NCBI GenBank assembly: GCA_942492225.1
Contig: CALODS010000075.1
Location: 1 to 27,786 of the forward strand
Reading direction: 5' to 3'
Length of the DNA: 27,786 nt
Origin: JAFGTX01 sp942492225
GTDB lineage: Bacteria; Bacillota; Clostridia; Peptostreptococcales; Acidaminobacteraceae
The notes under the pieces are model-generated. The model saw nothing but the letters and a program-made list of their open reading frames with translations. It ran no database searches and had not been told where the DNA came from. A program made the position numbers and the translations under genes. The number at the start of each line of letters is the position of its first letter. Position 1 is the stretch's first letter. Below, in pieces: positions 7,226 through 14,748 of this stretch.

Positions 7226-8872
7226 TTACCTCCCGCTTTTATTAAAGGATGACAGAATCTCTTTGGCATTATCCAATATTTCTTGATTCAATCCCATTAA
7301 TCTTGAAATATTAATGGCATCCTTAGGTACCTCTTCATTATTGTGTATGACCTTTAATCTGTAGTCCATGTGTTCATGGATTCTTTCCATTCCAAGCTTT
7401 TCATCACTTTTTAGTTCTATGAGCAACGCATCAAAGTCCACATGGCTAAGGCCACTTACTTGGTAGTGGCATATATCCTCATCATCTGCTAGTCCATCAA
7501 AATGTGTAGTAATGATGGTCATAGAATTTTTTTGTTTCAAATAATTGATGATCGCCTTTGAAATAGCATAGCCTTCTTTCGGGTTTGTACCACTAGCAAG
7601 TTCATCTACTAGAATTAATCCTTTCAGTTCAGCCATTGAAATCACTTCTTTCATATGTTCAATTTCTGCCCCAAACGTACTAAGTCCACGATCCGTAGAT
7701 TGATCATCACCAACAGAAATATATATAAAATTTCTAGGAGACAATGTCATTTTCTTTGCTGGTACGTATAAACCCATTTGCGCCATAGCGGTTATCATGC
7801 CCACCATTCGCAAGGTCACCGTTTTCCCCCCCATATTTGCACCCGTTATACAACTTACACCTTTGGTGAGGGTAATGGAAACTGGTGTATAAGGTTTGTT
7901 TTCTGCACGATGAGTGAAGGCTATTTTCAAATGACGCCCATCAACAATTTCTAAATATTCTTCGTTGACAAGTTCAGGTTTAACACCTTCAATGCCAATT
8001 GCATAATAACCTTTTGCAAGAAGCAAATCTAAAGCACCAATGCTTTTACAATTATCCTTTAGCATGCCAAGATATTTACTCAGATGCTGAGACAAGCATT
8101 TGCGCACATTGTATTCTTCGACTTCTTCTTCTCGTTTGAGTTCTGTAAGTTGTTCTTCTAAGCAATCAAGCTCTTCTGATGCTCTTATTCTATAAGTTAC
8201 GGTCATATAGGTTTCGGCTGCATAGACGAGTTGATCAGACGTATTTAATTCAGCTAACTTGTCTTTGTCTTCTTTTTTGACGACAATTTCGCCGTTTAAA
8301 CGTACCTTTACATTATGAGTGTTCTCGACAGTTTCTTTCTGATCTTTTTTTATCTTGCTCAACAAATGTTCTACAGCTTTCATATCACTTCTGATGGTTT
8401 TCAACTGATCAGAATAACTGTCATAAAGATAAAATGTATTTATTTTTAATTGTTCTGGGTCGAGTAGATTTTCGACTTCAGGTAATTTCTTTAACAGAAC
8501 GTCTAAGGGTAAATACTTTTCAACATCTGCAAGTAACACTTCTATACGGTGCATCATGATCACCAAAGATTTCACTTCAAATAGCTCTGTCACACTCAAT
8601 ACTTCATCTGCTGTTAACCGGTTAAAAGTACCTGATAAATCTTTTATATGCTTAAAGTAGTTTCGTAATTCTGTAAATTTATAGCGATGTCTTTCAATGA
8701 GTCGCATCACAACTTCTGTATCATCATAACTCTTTTGTATTGCTTCAACCTCATCAGGACCAAGAGGACACATCGTTCGTTTTAATTGTTCTCCATAAGG
8801 TGTAAAGACATTTACTCTATCTTTTATATAATCAATATCTAAATTGTCATAAGTTTTGTTAGAAATAATCAT
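7226..8872 (-). CDS. kamC: MutS-like ATPase, lysine 5,6-aminomutase reactivase component
   Basis: KamC, 548 residues. The C-terminal half is a MutS-family ABC ATPase: Walker A GANMGGKT (344-351), signature GLSTFGAEIEHM (396-407), Walker B LILVDELASGTN (419-430, D423 E424) and the switch histidine H457 in TTHF. The N-terminal half is helical, with a charged coiled-coil-like region about 235-265, as in the MutS clamp/lever. It lacks a mismatch-recognition domain and a Smr domain, so it is not a repair MutS1 or MutS2. Its fixed place between kamB and kamD supports the current family view that KamB and KamC together renew the inactivated B12 mutase. That role is taken from the family, not from a motif here. 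It overlaps kamB by one base (TAATG). Confidence 0.9.
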   Translation of the reverse strand: MIISNKTYDNLDIDYIKDRVNVFTPYGEQLKRTMCPLGPDEVEAIQKSYDDTEVVMRLIERHRYKFTELRNYFKHIKDLSGTFNRLTADEVLSVTELFEVKSLVIMMHRIEVLLADVEKYLPLDVLLKKLPEVENLLDPEQLKINTFYLYDSYSDQLKTIRSDMKAVEHLLSKIKKDQKETVENTHNVKVRLNGEIVVKKEDKDKLAELNTSDQLVYAAETYMTVTYRIRASEELDCLEEQLTELKREEEVEEYNVRKCLSQHLSKYLGMLKDNCKSIGALDLLLAKGYYAIGIEGVKPELVNEEYLEIVDGRHLKIAFTHRAENKPYTPVSITLTKGVSCITGANMGGKTVTLRMVGMITAMAQMGLYVPAKKMTLSPRNFIYISVGDDQSTDRGLSTFGAEIEHMKEVISMAELKGLILVDELASGTNPKEGYAISKAIINYLKQKNSMTIITTHFDGLADDEDICHYQVSGLSHVDFDALLIELKSDEKLGMERIHEHMDYRLKVIHNNEEVPKDAINISRLMGLNQEILDNAKEILSSFNKSGR

Positions 8873-9909
8873 TATAGATCACACCCTTCCATGACATCAA
8901 TTACCGGCACCTCTCCCAAGTAAGCGTTCATACGATTCTTAAAGAGTGTCGGGTCAAAATAATATCCTTGTGGTGCATAAGGATTGAGGGTCACTGCTAA
9001 TATATTGATCGGGTCCATTACCTTGAGTGTAAGTCCTAGCTTTTTGAGCAATAACCAGTCTCTATGTTCAATGAATATCTTTGTCGCATCTTGAATAACA
9101 AAAGTAACCTGTTTGTAATGCTTGTTCATAGAAATTATATCCATTGCGGTCTTTGTCACAAATGATCCTGGAATAATCACTGTGTGGGTTGATTCAACAA
9201 TAGCATCACCAATAATTTTACCTGCATTTAAGGAGGTTTTGATGTCAAGTTCTCTATGGGATGTGTTCTTATCTATTAAAGTGATTTTCTTATCAGCAAA
9301 AGCGTTTTGAGCAATCGCTCTTACTGAATCATTTTTTTCTTGTTCCAGATGAAATAATTTTACACGATGAACTGTTTGTTCAACCACTTTGTTCATATCT
9401 CTACTAATTACAGCACCTGTTGAAAGAATTGTTGCTTCAGTTATCGCTGGACTTGCAGATGATACGCGGTCCAATGCACCATCGACAATTGATAGTTCAG
9501 CACCAAAATCAAGCATCTTTTCTGCAACTTGTCTAATCTCACTATTTGAACACGGTCCTGCTATTTGTACATACCCCGGACTAATGGCTTTTGCAATTAT
9601 GATTTTTCCTATAGACGTTTTAAAATCTGTAATTTCAAGAATTTCTAATTTCGCTTCAGAACAGTTAAACAAGCTTTCCGCTGTGGCAATAAAGGTCCCT
9701 TCCATAATATAGATCAGCGGTTTATCCGTACAGGTTACAATATCTTGCTTTTCCCCATCTCTACCAATCGATGTCAGACCAACACATATATTTTTACCCG
9801 CCGCTTCGCATAGAAGTTCATTAAGTGCTACGGTTTTGCCAGCGTTCTTCGACATACCAATAACTGAAATTATATTATATTTTCCTTGAATTAAATCAAT
9901 AATTTGCAT
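8872..9909 (-). CDS. kamB: P-loop protein, lysine 5,6-aminomutase reactivase component
   Basis: KamB, 345 residues, recognised by sequence type and by its place between kamA and kamC. Near the N-terminus is the nucleotide-binding loop GMSKNAGKT (18-26). Counted from G18 it has one residue more than the canonical GxxxxGKT; the K-N-A-G-K-T core is like that of MobB-type P-loops. A likely Walker B or acidic strand is AELSIVDGALDR near residues 134-146, and the segment around 240-265 (IIPGSFVTKTAMDI) is glycine/threonine-rich. No membrane segment or signal peptide is seen. GGAGGACC precedes the ATG. The reactivase function is a family annotation and is not proven by residues here. A strong hairpin in the 65-base gap after kamA may lower its expression relative to kamA. 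Confidence 0.85.
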   Translation of the reverse strand: MQIIDLIQGKYNIISVIGMSKNAGKTVALNELLCEAAGKNICVGLTSIGRDGEKQDIVTCTDKPLIYIMEGTFIATAESLFNCSEAKLEILEITDFKTSIGKIIIAKAISPGYVQIAGPCSNSEIRQVAEKMLDFGAELSIVDGALDRVSSASPAITEATILSTGAVISRDMNKVVEQTVHRVKLFHLEQEKNDSVRAIAQNAFADKKITLIDKNTSHRELDIKTSLNAGKIIGDAIVESTHTVIIPGSFVTKTAMDIISMNKHYKQVTFVIQDATKIFIEHRDWLLLKKLGLTLKVMDPINILAVTLNPYAPQGYYFDPTLFKNRMNAYLGEVPVIDVMEGCDL

Positions 9910-9936
9910 AGGTCCTCCACTAACACAAACTTATGA

Positions 9937-9964
9937 AAGTACAGCGTATTGCTACGCTGTACTT
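9937..9964 (-). other. intercistronic hairpin between kamA and kamB
   Basis: A perfect 12-bp stem (9937-9948 with 9953-9964), loop TTGC, lies in the 65-base gap between kamA and kamB. The sequence after it on the minus strand (TTCATAAG) has no real U run, so it is more likely an mRNA 3'-end stabiliser, processing site or leaky terminator than a full terminator. Confidence 0.6.
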
Positions 9965-9974
9965 GTTTTAGTTA

Positions 9975-11228
9975 TTACTCGTGATTATGTCTTTTATGTC
10001 TTTCTAAGTCAGCTGGTTCAAGGTTTAATCTGTTACCTTGTAATAATCCACCAACACCATGAATTTTGTGTTCTTTTTGACCAGTACAGATATCACAGTC
10101 ACAACTTGACTTGTATGGTTCTGGCTCAGTGTAAGTTGTAATAACACCTTCATAGTTTCTAAGAACTATTCTATCTGGTGATTGAGAGATAATATACTGT
10201 GGCATTGCTGGTGTTTTACCACCACCACCTGGTGCATCTACTACGAATGTTGGTACACAGTAACCAGAAGTATGGCCACGTAAACCTTCAATAATTTCAA
10301 GACCTTTAGAAACTGGTGTTCTAAAGTGCTCAATACCTACTGAAAGGTCACATTGGTAAATGTAGTATGGTCTCACTCTAATTTTAACAAGGTCATGTAC
10401 TAATGTTCTCATTTTGTGAACACAGTCATTGATGCCTCTTAATAAAACTGATTGATTTCCTAGTGGAACACCAGCGTCAGCAAGCATTTCACAAGCTTTC
10501 TTAGTTTCAGGTGTAATTTCATCAGCATGGTTAAAGTGTGTATTTAACCAGATTGGGTGATATTTCTTAAGCATATCACAGAATTCTTGAGTAATTCTTT
10601 GTGGAAGAACAACTGGTGTTCTTGAACCAATTCTGATGATTTCTACATGAGGAATTTCTCTTAATTTTTTGATGATGTATTCAATTCTTTCATCAGATAC
10701 TAATAAAGCATCTCCACCTGAAAGTAATACGTCTCTTACTTCTGGGTGCTCTTTAATGTAATCAATACATAAATCAATATGATCTACTGAAGTCGCTGCA
10801 TCATTTTGTCCAGCAAATCTTCTTCTTGTACAATGTCTACAGTACATAGAACACATATCTGTAATAAGAATAAGTGCTCTGTCTGGATATCTATGTGTTA
10901 ACCCTGGAACTGATGAATCTTCATCTTCGTGTAATGGGTCATCCATGTCAGCATCACTCTTATGTGTTTCAGCGATTGTTGGAACCGCTTGCATTCTGAT
11001 TGGACACTTTGGATTGTTTTCATCCATTAGTAATGCGTAGTATGGTGTGATACCCATTCTTAAGATTTCCAATGATTTTTTGATGCCGTCTTCTTCTTCT
11101 TTTGTTAAGTTAATTACTTGCTTTAACTCTTCTAAAGTAGAAATTCTATTTCTAACTTGCCATTGCCAGTCATTCCATTGTTCTTGTGTAACGTCTTTCC
11201 ATAATTCTATTGCAGAATAATGTCTCAT
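9975..11228 (-). CDS. kamA: L-lysine 2,3-aminomutase (radical SAM)
   Basis: KamA, 417 residues, opens lysine fermentation by converting L-lysine to L-beta-lysine. The radical-SAM cluster motif CSMYCRHC gives C126, C130 and C133. The PLP lysine is K338 in DAPGGGGKTP, one position beyond Lys337 of the C. subterminale enzyme. The zinc ligands of the C-terminal dimer region are C269, C376, C378 and C381, again shifted by one. The Asp-rich stretch DADMDDPLHEDED (92-104) before the core is typical. The ribosome site AAGGGGGA is about ten bases upstream of the ATG. The gene is second after kdd but separated from it by 286 structured bases. All catalytic features are present, so it should be active. 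Its full zinc-site set makes YodO/EpmB-type paralogues less likely. Confidence 0.97.
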   Translation of the reverse strand: MRHYSAIELWKDVTQEQWNDWQWQVRNRISTLEELKQVINLTKEEEDGIKKSLEILRMGITPYYALLMDENNPKCPIRMQAVPTIAETHKSDADMDDPLHEDEDSSVPGLTHRYPDRALILITDMCSMYCRHCTRRRFAGQNDAATSVDHIDLCIDYIKEHPEVRDVLLSGGDALLVSDERIEYIIKKLREIPHVEIIRIGSRTPVVLPQRITQEFCDMLKKYHPIWLNTHFNHADEITPETKKACEMLADAGVPLGNQSVLLRGINDCVHKMRTLVHDLVKIRVRPYYIYQCDLSVGIEHFRTPVSKGLEIIEGLRGHTSGYCVPTFVVDAPGGGGKTPAMPQYIISQSPDRIVLRNYEGVITTYTEPEPYKSSCDCDICTGQKEHKIHGVGGLLQGNRLNLEPADLERHKRHNHE

Positions 11229-11260
11229 GAATTCATATCCCCCTTGTGGTTTACATTCGT

Positions 11261-11395
11261 AATAAAAAATAAGAAGAAGGTGACCTGTTTATAAATAAGA
11301 TAATTAGAAAGCCCTATATTGCCAATCGGTAAGGTTGGTAAGTTGAATATATTGCGCTCCAATTAACCCACTTATAAGCCTGCAGCCTTCTTCTT
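11261..11395 (-). ncRNA. structured leader-like element upstream of kamA
   Basis: On the minus strand a 10-base arm AAGAAGAAGG (11395-11386) pairs perfectly with CCTTCTTCTT (11280-11271), enclosing 105 bases and ending in ATTTTTTATT. This is the outline of a folded RNA domain closed by a terminator-like stem, placed 30 bases before the kamA ribosome site. A smaller stem (GCGAT/ATCGC, 11398-11411) precedes it. I could not match it to the lysine, cobalamin, glycine, T-box or c-di-GMP classes. It may be a new attenuator or only a fortuitous inverted repeat. Confidence 0.3.
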
Positions 11396-11458
11396 TTGCG
11401 ATAGTAATCGCTATTTCCTTGACGATATTTCTCGCCAAAGGTATTCATAAAACATTAC

Positions 11459-11489
11459 CTATAAAAAACAATTGTGGTGTTTTTTATAG
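11459..11489 (-). repeat. perfect 12-bp AT-rich inverted repeat after kdd
   Basis: CTATAAAAAACA (11459-11470) and TGTTTTTTATAG (11478-11489) form a perfect stem with a 7-base loop, 25 bases after the kdd stop. It lacks a GC-rich stem, so it is a poor terminator. It may act as an RNase III or stabilising hairpin that uncouples kdd from kamA. Confidence 0.5.
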
Positions 11490-11514
11490 ATAATATTTAT
11501 CGAAAACAACTTTA

Positions 11515-12552
11515 TTATGCGTAAAGATCAGTATACACGTTTCTAATTGTTTCACTGTCTCTGATAATTTGTAATGCGATGTTTGCATGGTCTTTTGCGT
11601 AACCATTTCCGATGATCATGTGTGTGTCCATTCCAACGCCTTCTGCACCTAGTGCCGCTGCTGTAAAGCTAGTAGCCATTGAGAAGAAGTAAATAACACC
11701 TGTGTCTTTAGTTGAAAGAATACAACCCATTTCTGTATTTGGAACATTTACACAGTTAATTGTAACGTCAGCCATTTCACCATTTGTAATTTCTTTAACT
11801 TTTTCATAAACTTCTACTGGTTTAGTTGCATCAACAATAATGATGTCATCCGCTAATCCTAATTCTTTAACTTTTTCACCTGATTTTGCACTATGTGCTA
11901 AACAGATAACTTGGCCAGTTGGTCCATCAATTCTTTTTGCTTCATATAAACAAAGCATACCTGATTTACCAGCACCACCAATAACAAGAACTTTGTCGCC
12001 TTTTTTAACTAATTTTTGAGTTTGAGCAGGTGCACCCGCAACATCAAGAACTGATAAAGCTAAGTTTTGTGGAAGATCTGCAGGTAATACTGCATAGATA
12101 CCACTTTCAAAAAGAATAGCTTGTGCATCAACATCTACTTGATCAATGTCAATTCTAACTTCTTTAATTTCATTAATTTTAAGTGGTGTTAATGATAAAG
12201 ATACTAATGTAGCAATTTTATCGCCAACTTTTAAATCAGTCTTACCTTCTAATGCTGGTCCAATTTCATTAATCGTTCCAACTAACATACCACCTGAACC
12301 AGTAACTGGATTATGGTGTTTACCTCTTGTTTCAACAATTTCAGTCATGATCTTCTTGATCGCTTCAACGTCTCCGTTTGCTTGTCCCTTAATTTGTGTG
12401 AAACTTGCTGAGTCAATATTTAATGTTTGAACATCAATTAAAATCTCGTTATCGTAGATTTCCATAGTGTTGTCAATTTTTTGTGCTGGTTGTGGTAATG
12501 TTCCTACTGGTTCAAGAACTCTGTGTGTACCAAATTTACATCCTTTTTTCAT
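11515..12552 (-). CDS. kdd: L-erythro-3,5-diaminohexanoate dehydrogenase
   Basis: Kdd, 345 residues from the ATG at 12552, chosen because it follows GGAGGG by seven bases, begins with the family-typical MKKGCKFGTHRVLEP, and lies downstream of the sigma-54 promoter. A longer reading from 12609 would start inside that promoter. The enzyme oxidatively deaminates 3,5-diaminohexanoate with NAD(P) to 5-amino-3-oxohexanoate. An MDR-like fold is visible: an N-terminal substrate-side domain, then a Rossmann domain opening with VLVIGGAGKSG (188-198). It is first in the operon, before kamA. The next pathway enzymes (kce, kal, CoA transferase) are absent from the window, so the pathway must be split over at least two loci. 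Confidence 0.95.
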   Translation of the reverse strand: MKKGCKFGTHRVLEPVGTLPQPAQKIDNTMEIYDNEILIDVQTLNIDSASFTQIKGQANGDVEAIKKIMTEIVETRGKHHNPVTGSGGMLVGTINEIGPALEGKTDLKVGDKIATLVSLSLTPLKINEIKEVRIDIDQVDVDAQAILFESGIYAVLPADLPQNLALSVLDVAGAPAQTQKLVKKGDKVLVIGGAGKSGMLCLYEAKRIDGPTGQVICLAHSAKSGEKVKELGLADDIIIVDATKPVEVYEKVKEITNGEMADVTINCVNVPNTEMGCILSTKDTGVIYFFSMATSFTAAALGAEGVGMDTHMIIGNGYAKDHANIALQIIRDSETIRNVYTDLYA

Positions 12553-12592
12553 GTTGTTTCCCTCCATCTTCAATTTAATCACTTTATAGTAT

Positions 12593-12608
12593 TGCAAGTG
12601 CCATGCCA
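12593..12608 (-). promoter_or_regulatory. sigma-54 (-24/-12) promoter of the kdd-kam operon
   Basis: On the minus strand the 16 bases read TGGCATGGCACTTGCA against the consensus TGGCACRNNNNTTGCW. All fixed positions match except one (T for C at position 6), and the GG and GC doublets have the required spacing. Transcription would start near 12582, giving a leader of about 30 bases with the kdd ribosome site. A sigma-54 activator gene lies directly upstream. Confidence 0.88.
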
Positions 12609-12806
12609 AAAATGAATTAATCGTTTTTTAGATTTAGTATTCCCTAATGAATACATTGAAATTACAAACTTTTATACTTTTTAAGGATTTAGGAAAAGGT
12701 TTTTTAGAGTCAAATATTGTAATTTTTGTTTTGCTAATCGAGATTCATTTTCAATTGCTTGATTTATTTGTCATTTTTTTAACAAATCGTCCATTGAATA
12801 TAAAAA

Positions 12807-12830
12807 AACATGCCGAAAAATCGGCATGTT
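12807..12830 (-). terminator. terminator of the sigma-54 activator gene; also a possible activator site
   Basis: A perfect 10-bp stem (12807-12816 with 12821-12830) has a 4-base loop, is followed on the minus strand by seven Ts, and starts six bases after the activator stop codon: a strong terminator. Its core (12811-12826) is the 16-bp palindrome TGCCGA-N4-TCGGCA, which recurs in degenerate form twice before the activator gene. It lies about 200 bp upstream of the sigma-54 promoter, a normal enhancer distance. Confidence 0.85.
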
Positions 12831-12836
12831 AATTTT

Positions 12837-14240
12837 TTATAATAATCCTATATGATATTTTTTTAATTTATATTGTAACGTTTGTCGTGGCACATCTAAT
12901 AGTTTGGCTGCTTTACTAATATTATTTTCTGTCTGTAACATGGCATGTTCAATCATTGAACGCTCTGTTTTTTCAACGGCTACAGCCAATGATTCATCTT
13001 CTACAATCGTTAACTCTGTTTGTTTCTGATGACGTTTCATTGTATTTGGTAAAAATTCTTCTGTAATCCATTGTCCATCAGCCATGTGCATTGCACCTTC
13101 AATAATATGTTCAAGCTCTCTCACATTACCAGGCCAAGAATAGTGGTTAAAGATAGACAATACTTCTGGAGAAACACCAATGACATTGCGATAAAGTCTT
13201 TTGTTGTATTTCGTAATAAAATACTCTGTTAACAACTGAATATCTCCGTGTCTTTCCGTTAATTTTGGTAACTCAAACGATAACGTATTCAATCGATAGA
13301 GCAAGTCACGCCTCAAATCTCCTCGATTTACAGCTTCCTCTGGCTCTATATTGGTTGCCGCAATAATGCGCACGTCAACTTTACGCATTTTTGTATCCCC
13401 TATTCGTCTGACGGCACCTTCTTGTAAAACTCTTAGGAGTTTAGCTTGAAGTTCTAATGGCATTGAGTTTATCTCATCTAAAAACAATGTTCCACCATCA
13501 GCCAACTCAAATAGTCCCTTTCGGTCAACAGATCCTGTAAATCCACCCTTCATCGTTCCAAATAATATTCCTTCTAAAAGAGTTGAAGGTAGGGCAGCAC
13601 AGTTTTGTGCTATAAATGAATTATCTAAACGCGTACTATTGTTATGAATCGCTTGTACCAATAGCTCTTTTCCTGTGCCTGTTTCACCATATACAAGAAC
13701 AGGTGCATCTGTAGGTGCAATTCTAAGAGCAATTGCTTTTACACGGTCCATTTCGCTCGATCCACTAATTATATCTTCAAAGCCATATACCGCTTTTTCT
13801 TTATAGTCTCGTGTAACCCCACTAAAAACTTTGTTTTGCAAATCAACGACTTTTTCAGACAATGCTTTTACATCGGTGATGTTTCTCGATATTTCCAAGG
13901 CACCAATAAGTTCACCACCAAAAGTTATTGGCAAGGTTGAATTCAGCGTCGTTACTTTATTCCCTTTATAGGTCATGTAAGTTTGTTCCATATTGAAAAT
14001 AGGTGTTTTAGTACTCAAAACTCTCATCAAAGTACTTGTTTCAGGGGTTAGAGACGTATAAATATCAACAATATGTTTCCCTATTGATTGGTCGATATTG
14101 ATATCATCTAAAATTGCCGACCGTTTATTACAATAAACCAACTTACCGTCTTGATCTATAATCTGAATACCATCACTTACGTGATCTAAAACAATACTCA
14201 TATTTCTTGAATTAAATAATTTATCAAACGATTTATCCAT
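12837..14240 (-). CDS. sigma-54-dependent activator (PAS, AAA+, Fis-type HTH), probable lysine-operon regulator
   Basis: 467 residues from the ATG at 14240, which follows GGAGG by nine bases; an upstream ATG at 14291 has no ribosome site and would run through the repeats. A PAS sensor domain occupies about 17-125. The AAA+ domain (about 155-385) has Walker A GETGTGKE (185-192), a sigma-54 contact loop GGFTGS (232-237; the canonical form is GAFTGA), and Walker B GGTLFLDEIN (249-258). A Fis-type helix-turn-helix fills about 430-465 (ISKAAKLLDVPRQTLQYKL). It resembles RocR-type activators of amino-acid catabolism. No response-regulator receiver domain is present, so a small molecule probably acts at the PAS domain. 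It lies directly upstream of the sigma-54 promoter of kdd and is very likely its activator; lysine or an intermediate as effector is inference. It is terminated by the hairpin at 12807-12830. Confidence 0.92.
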   Translation of the reverse strand: MDKSFDKLFNSRNMSIVLDHVSDGIQIIDQDGKLVYCNKRSAILDDINIDQSIGKHIVDIYTSLTPETSTLMRVLSTKTPIFNMEQTYMTYKGNKVTTLNSTLPITFGGELIGALEISRNITDVKALSEKVVDLQNKVFSGVTRDYKEKAVYGFEDIISGSSEMDRVKAIALRIAPTDAPVLVYGETGTGKELLVQAIHNNSTRLDNSFIAQNCAALPSTLLEGILFGTMKGGFTGSVDRKGLFELADGGTLFLDEINSMPLELQAKLLRVLQEGAVRRIGDTKMRKVDVRIIAATNIEPEEAVNRGDLRRDLLYRLNTLSFELPKLTERHGDIQLLTEYFITKYNKRLYRNVIGVSPEVLSIFNHYSWPGNVRELEHIIEGAMHMADGQWITEEFLPNTMKRHQKQTELTIVEDESLAVAVEKTERSMIEHAMLQTENNISKAAKLLDVPRQTLQYKLKKYHIGLL

Positions 14241-14253
14241 TATAAGTCCTCCG

Positions 14254-14290
14254 TGCCGATTTTTCAGCGCCACGTGCCGAAATTTAAGCA
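14254..14290 (-). promoter_or_regulatory. two tandem TGCCGA inverted-repeat sites in the activator gene leader
   Basis: TGCCGA-TTTT-TCAGCG (14254-14269) and TGCCGA-AATT-TAAGCA (14275-14290) have identical 6-4-6 layout and start 21 bp apart, two helical turns. A perfect version of the same 16-mer occurs at 12811-12826. They lie 14-50 bases before the activator ATG, at or just after the predicted transcription start, which suggests negative autoregulation. Confidence 0.55.
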
Positions 14291-14295
14291 CTTAT

Positions 14296-14323
14296 AGTAT
14301 AACATACCCTTACATAATATCAA
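14296..14323 (-). promoter_or_regulatory. sigma-A promoter of the sigma-54 activator gene
   Basis: TTGATA (14318-14323) and TATACT (14296-14301) are 16 bases apart on the minus strand, matching the consensus at five of six and four to five of six positions. The start would be near 14289, inside the second TGCCGA repeat. It overlaps the last codons of the DUF1934 gene. Confidence 0.6.
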
Positions 14324-14726
14324 CACTAAGGGAATTAACACTTTCCGAGATACCAGATACTTCCAATAGATATATTATTTCTAAACGTCCTGTTCCTTCT
14401 GATGTCACATTTATAGAGAGATTTTTTGTCTCATTCTCCATTTTGAATACACCATATGGCGTTGTGTAATCCGTTGCAAATCGCTCGCCTTTAACAAATA
14501 TCATTTCAGATGGATTACTACCATAACGCATCATCACCACTTTTTGTTCACTAATTTTCAGAATCGTCTTATCGCCTTCCATTCCTGAAAGTTCCGTTTC
14601 TTCATAAGCAATATAAAGTGTATTTCCTTTTTCATAAAATTTTGCTGGTGTTATCATTTCCATTTTTTGTGGCTCTTCACCAATAACACGAATATCTGAT
14701 TCTATTTTAATGACAATATCTTTCAT
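14310..14726 (-). CDS. DUF1934 (YwiB-like) beta-barrel protein
   Basis: 138 residues from ATG 14726, which follows AAAGAGG by six bases. A longer frame to 14840 reads into the GntR gene and has no ribosome site. The sequence is beta-rich, with a family-typical core: an N-terminal strand DIVIKIES, YEETELSGMEGDKTILKI in the middle, VMMRYGSNPSEMIF, then TPYGVFKM and the last strand LEIIYLLE. This fits the small calycin-like barrel DUF1934, found widely in Firmicutes, often near argS. The function is unknown. It follows the GntR gene by 22 bases and is probably co-transcribed with ispE and gntR. The promoter of the next gene starts inside its 3' end. Confidence 0.85.
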   Translation of the reverse strand: MKDIVIKIESDIRVIGEEPQKMEMITPAKFYEKGNTLYIAYEETELSGMEGDKTILKISEQKVVMMRYGSNPSEMIFVKGERFATDYTTPYGVFKMENETKNLSINVTSEGTGRLEIIYLLEVSGISESVNSLSVDIM

Positions 14727-14748
14727 TTTAACCTCTTTAAACAAAGAC

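Noticed and set aside
11308..11325. Possible second sigma-54 promoter before kamA (TTGGCAATATAGGGCTTT on the minus strand)
   Set aside because: The GG and GC doublets are one base too close; this spacing is not tolerated by sigma-54.
11229..11514. Lysine or cobalamin riboswitch before kamA
   Set aside because: None of the conserved core sequences of either class is visible on the minus strand.
12146..12430. Plus-strand ORF of 94 codons inside kdd
   Set aside because: It is antisense to a well-identified gene and has no ribosome site.
12647..12832. Plus-strand ORF of 61 codons between kdd and the activator
   Set aside because: It has no ribosome site, is AT-rich, hydrophobic by chance, and runs through the terminator hairpin.
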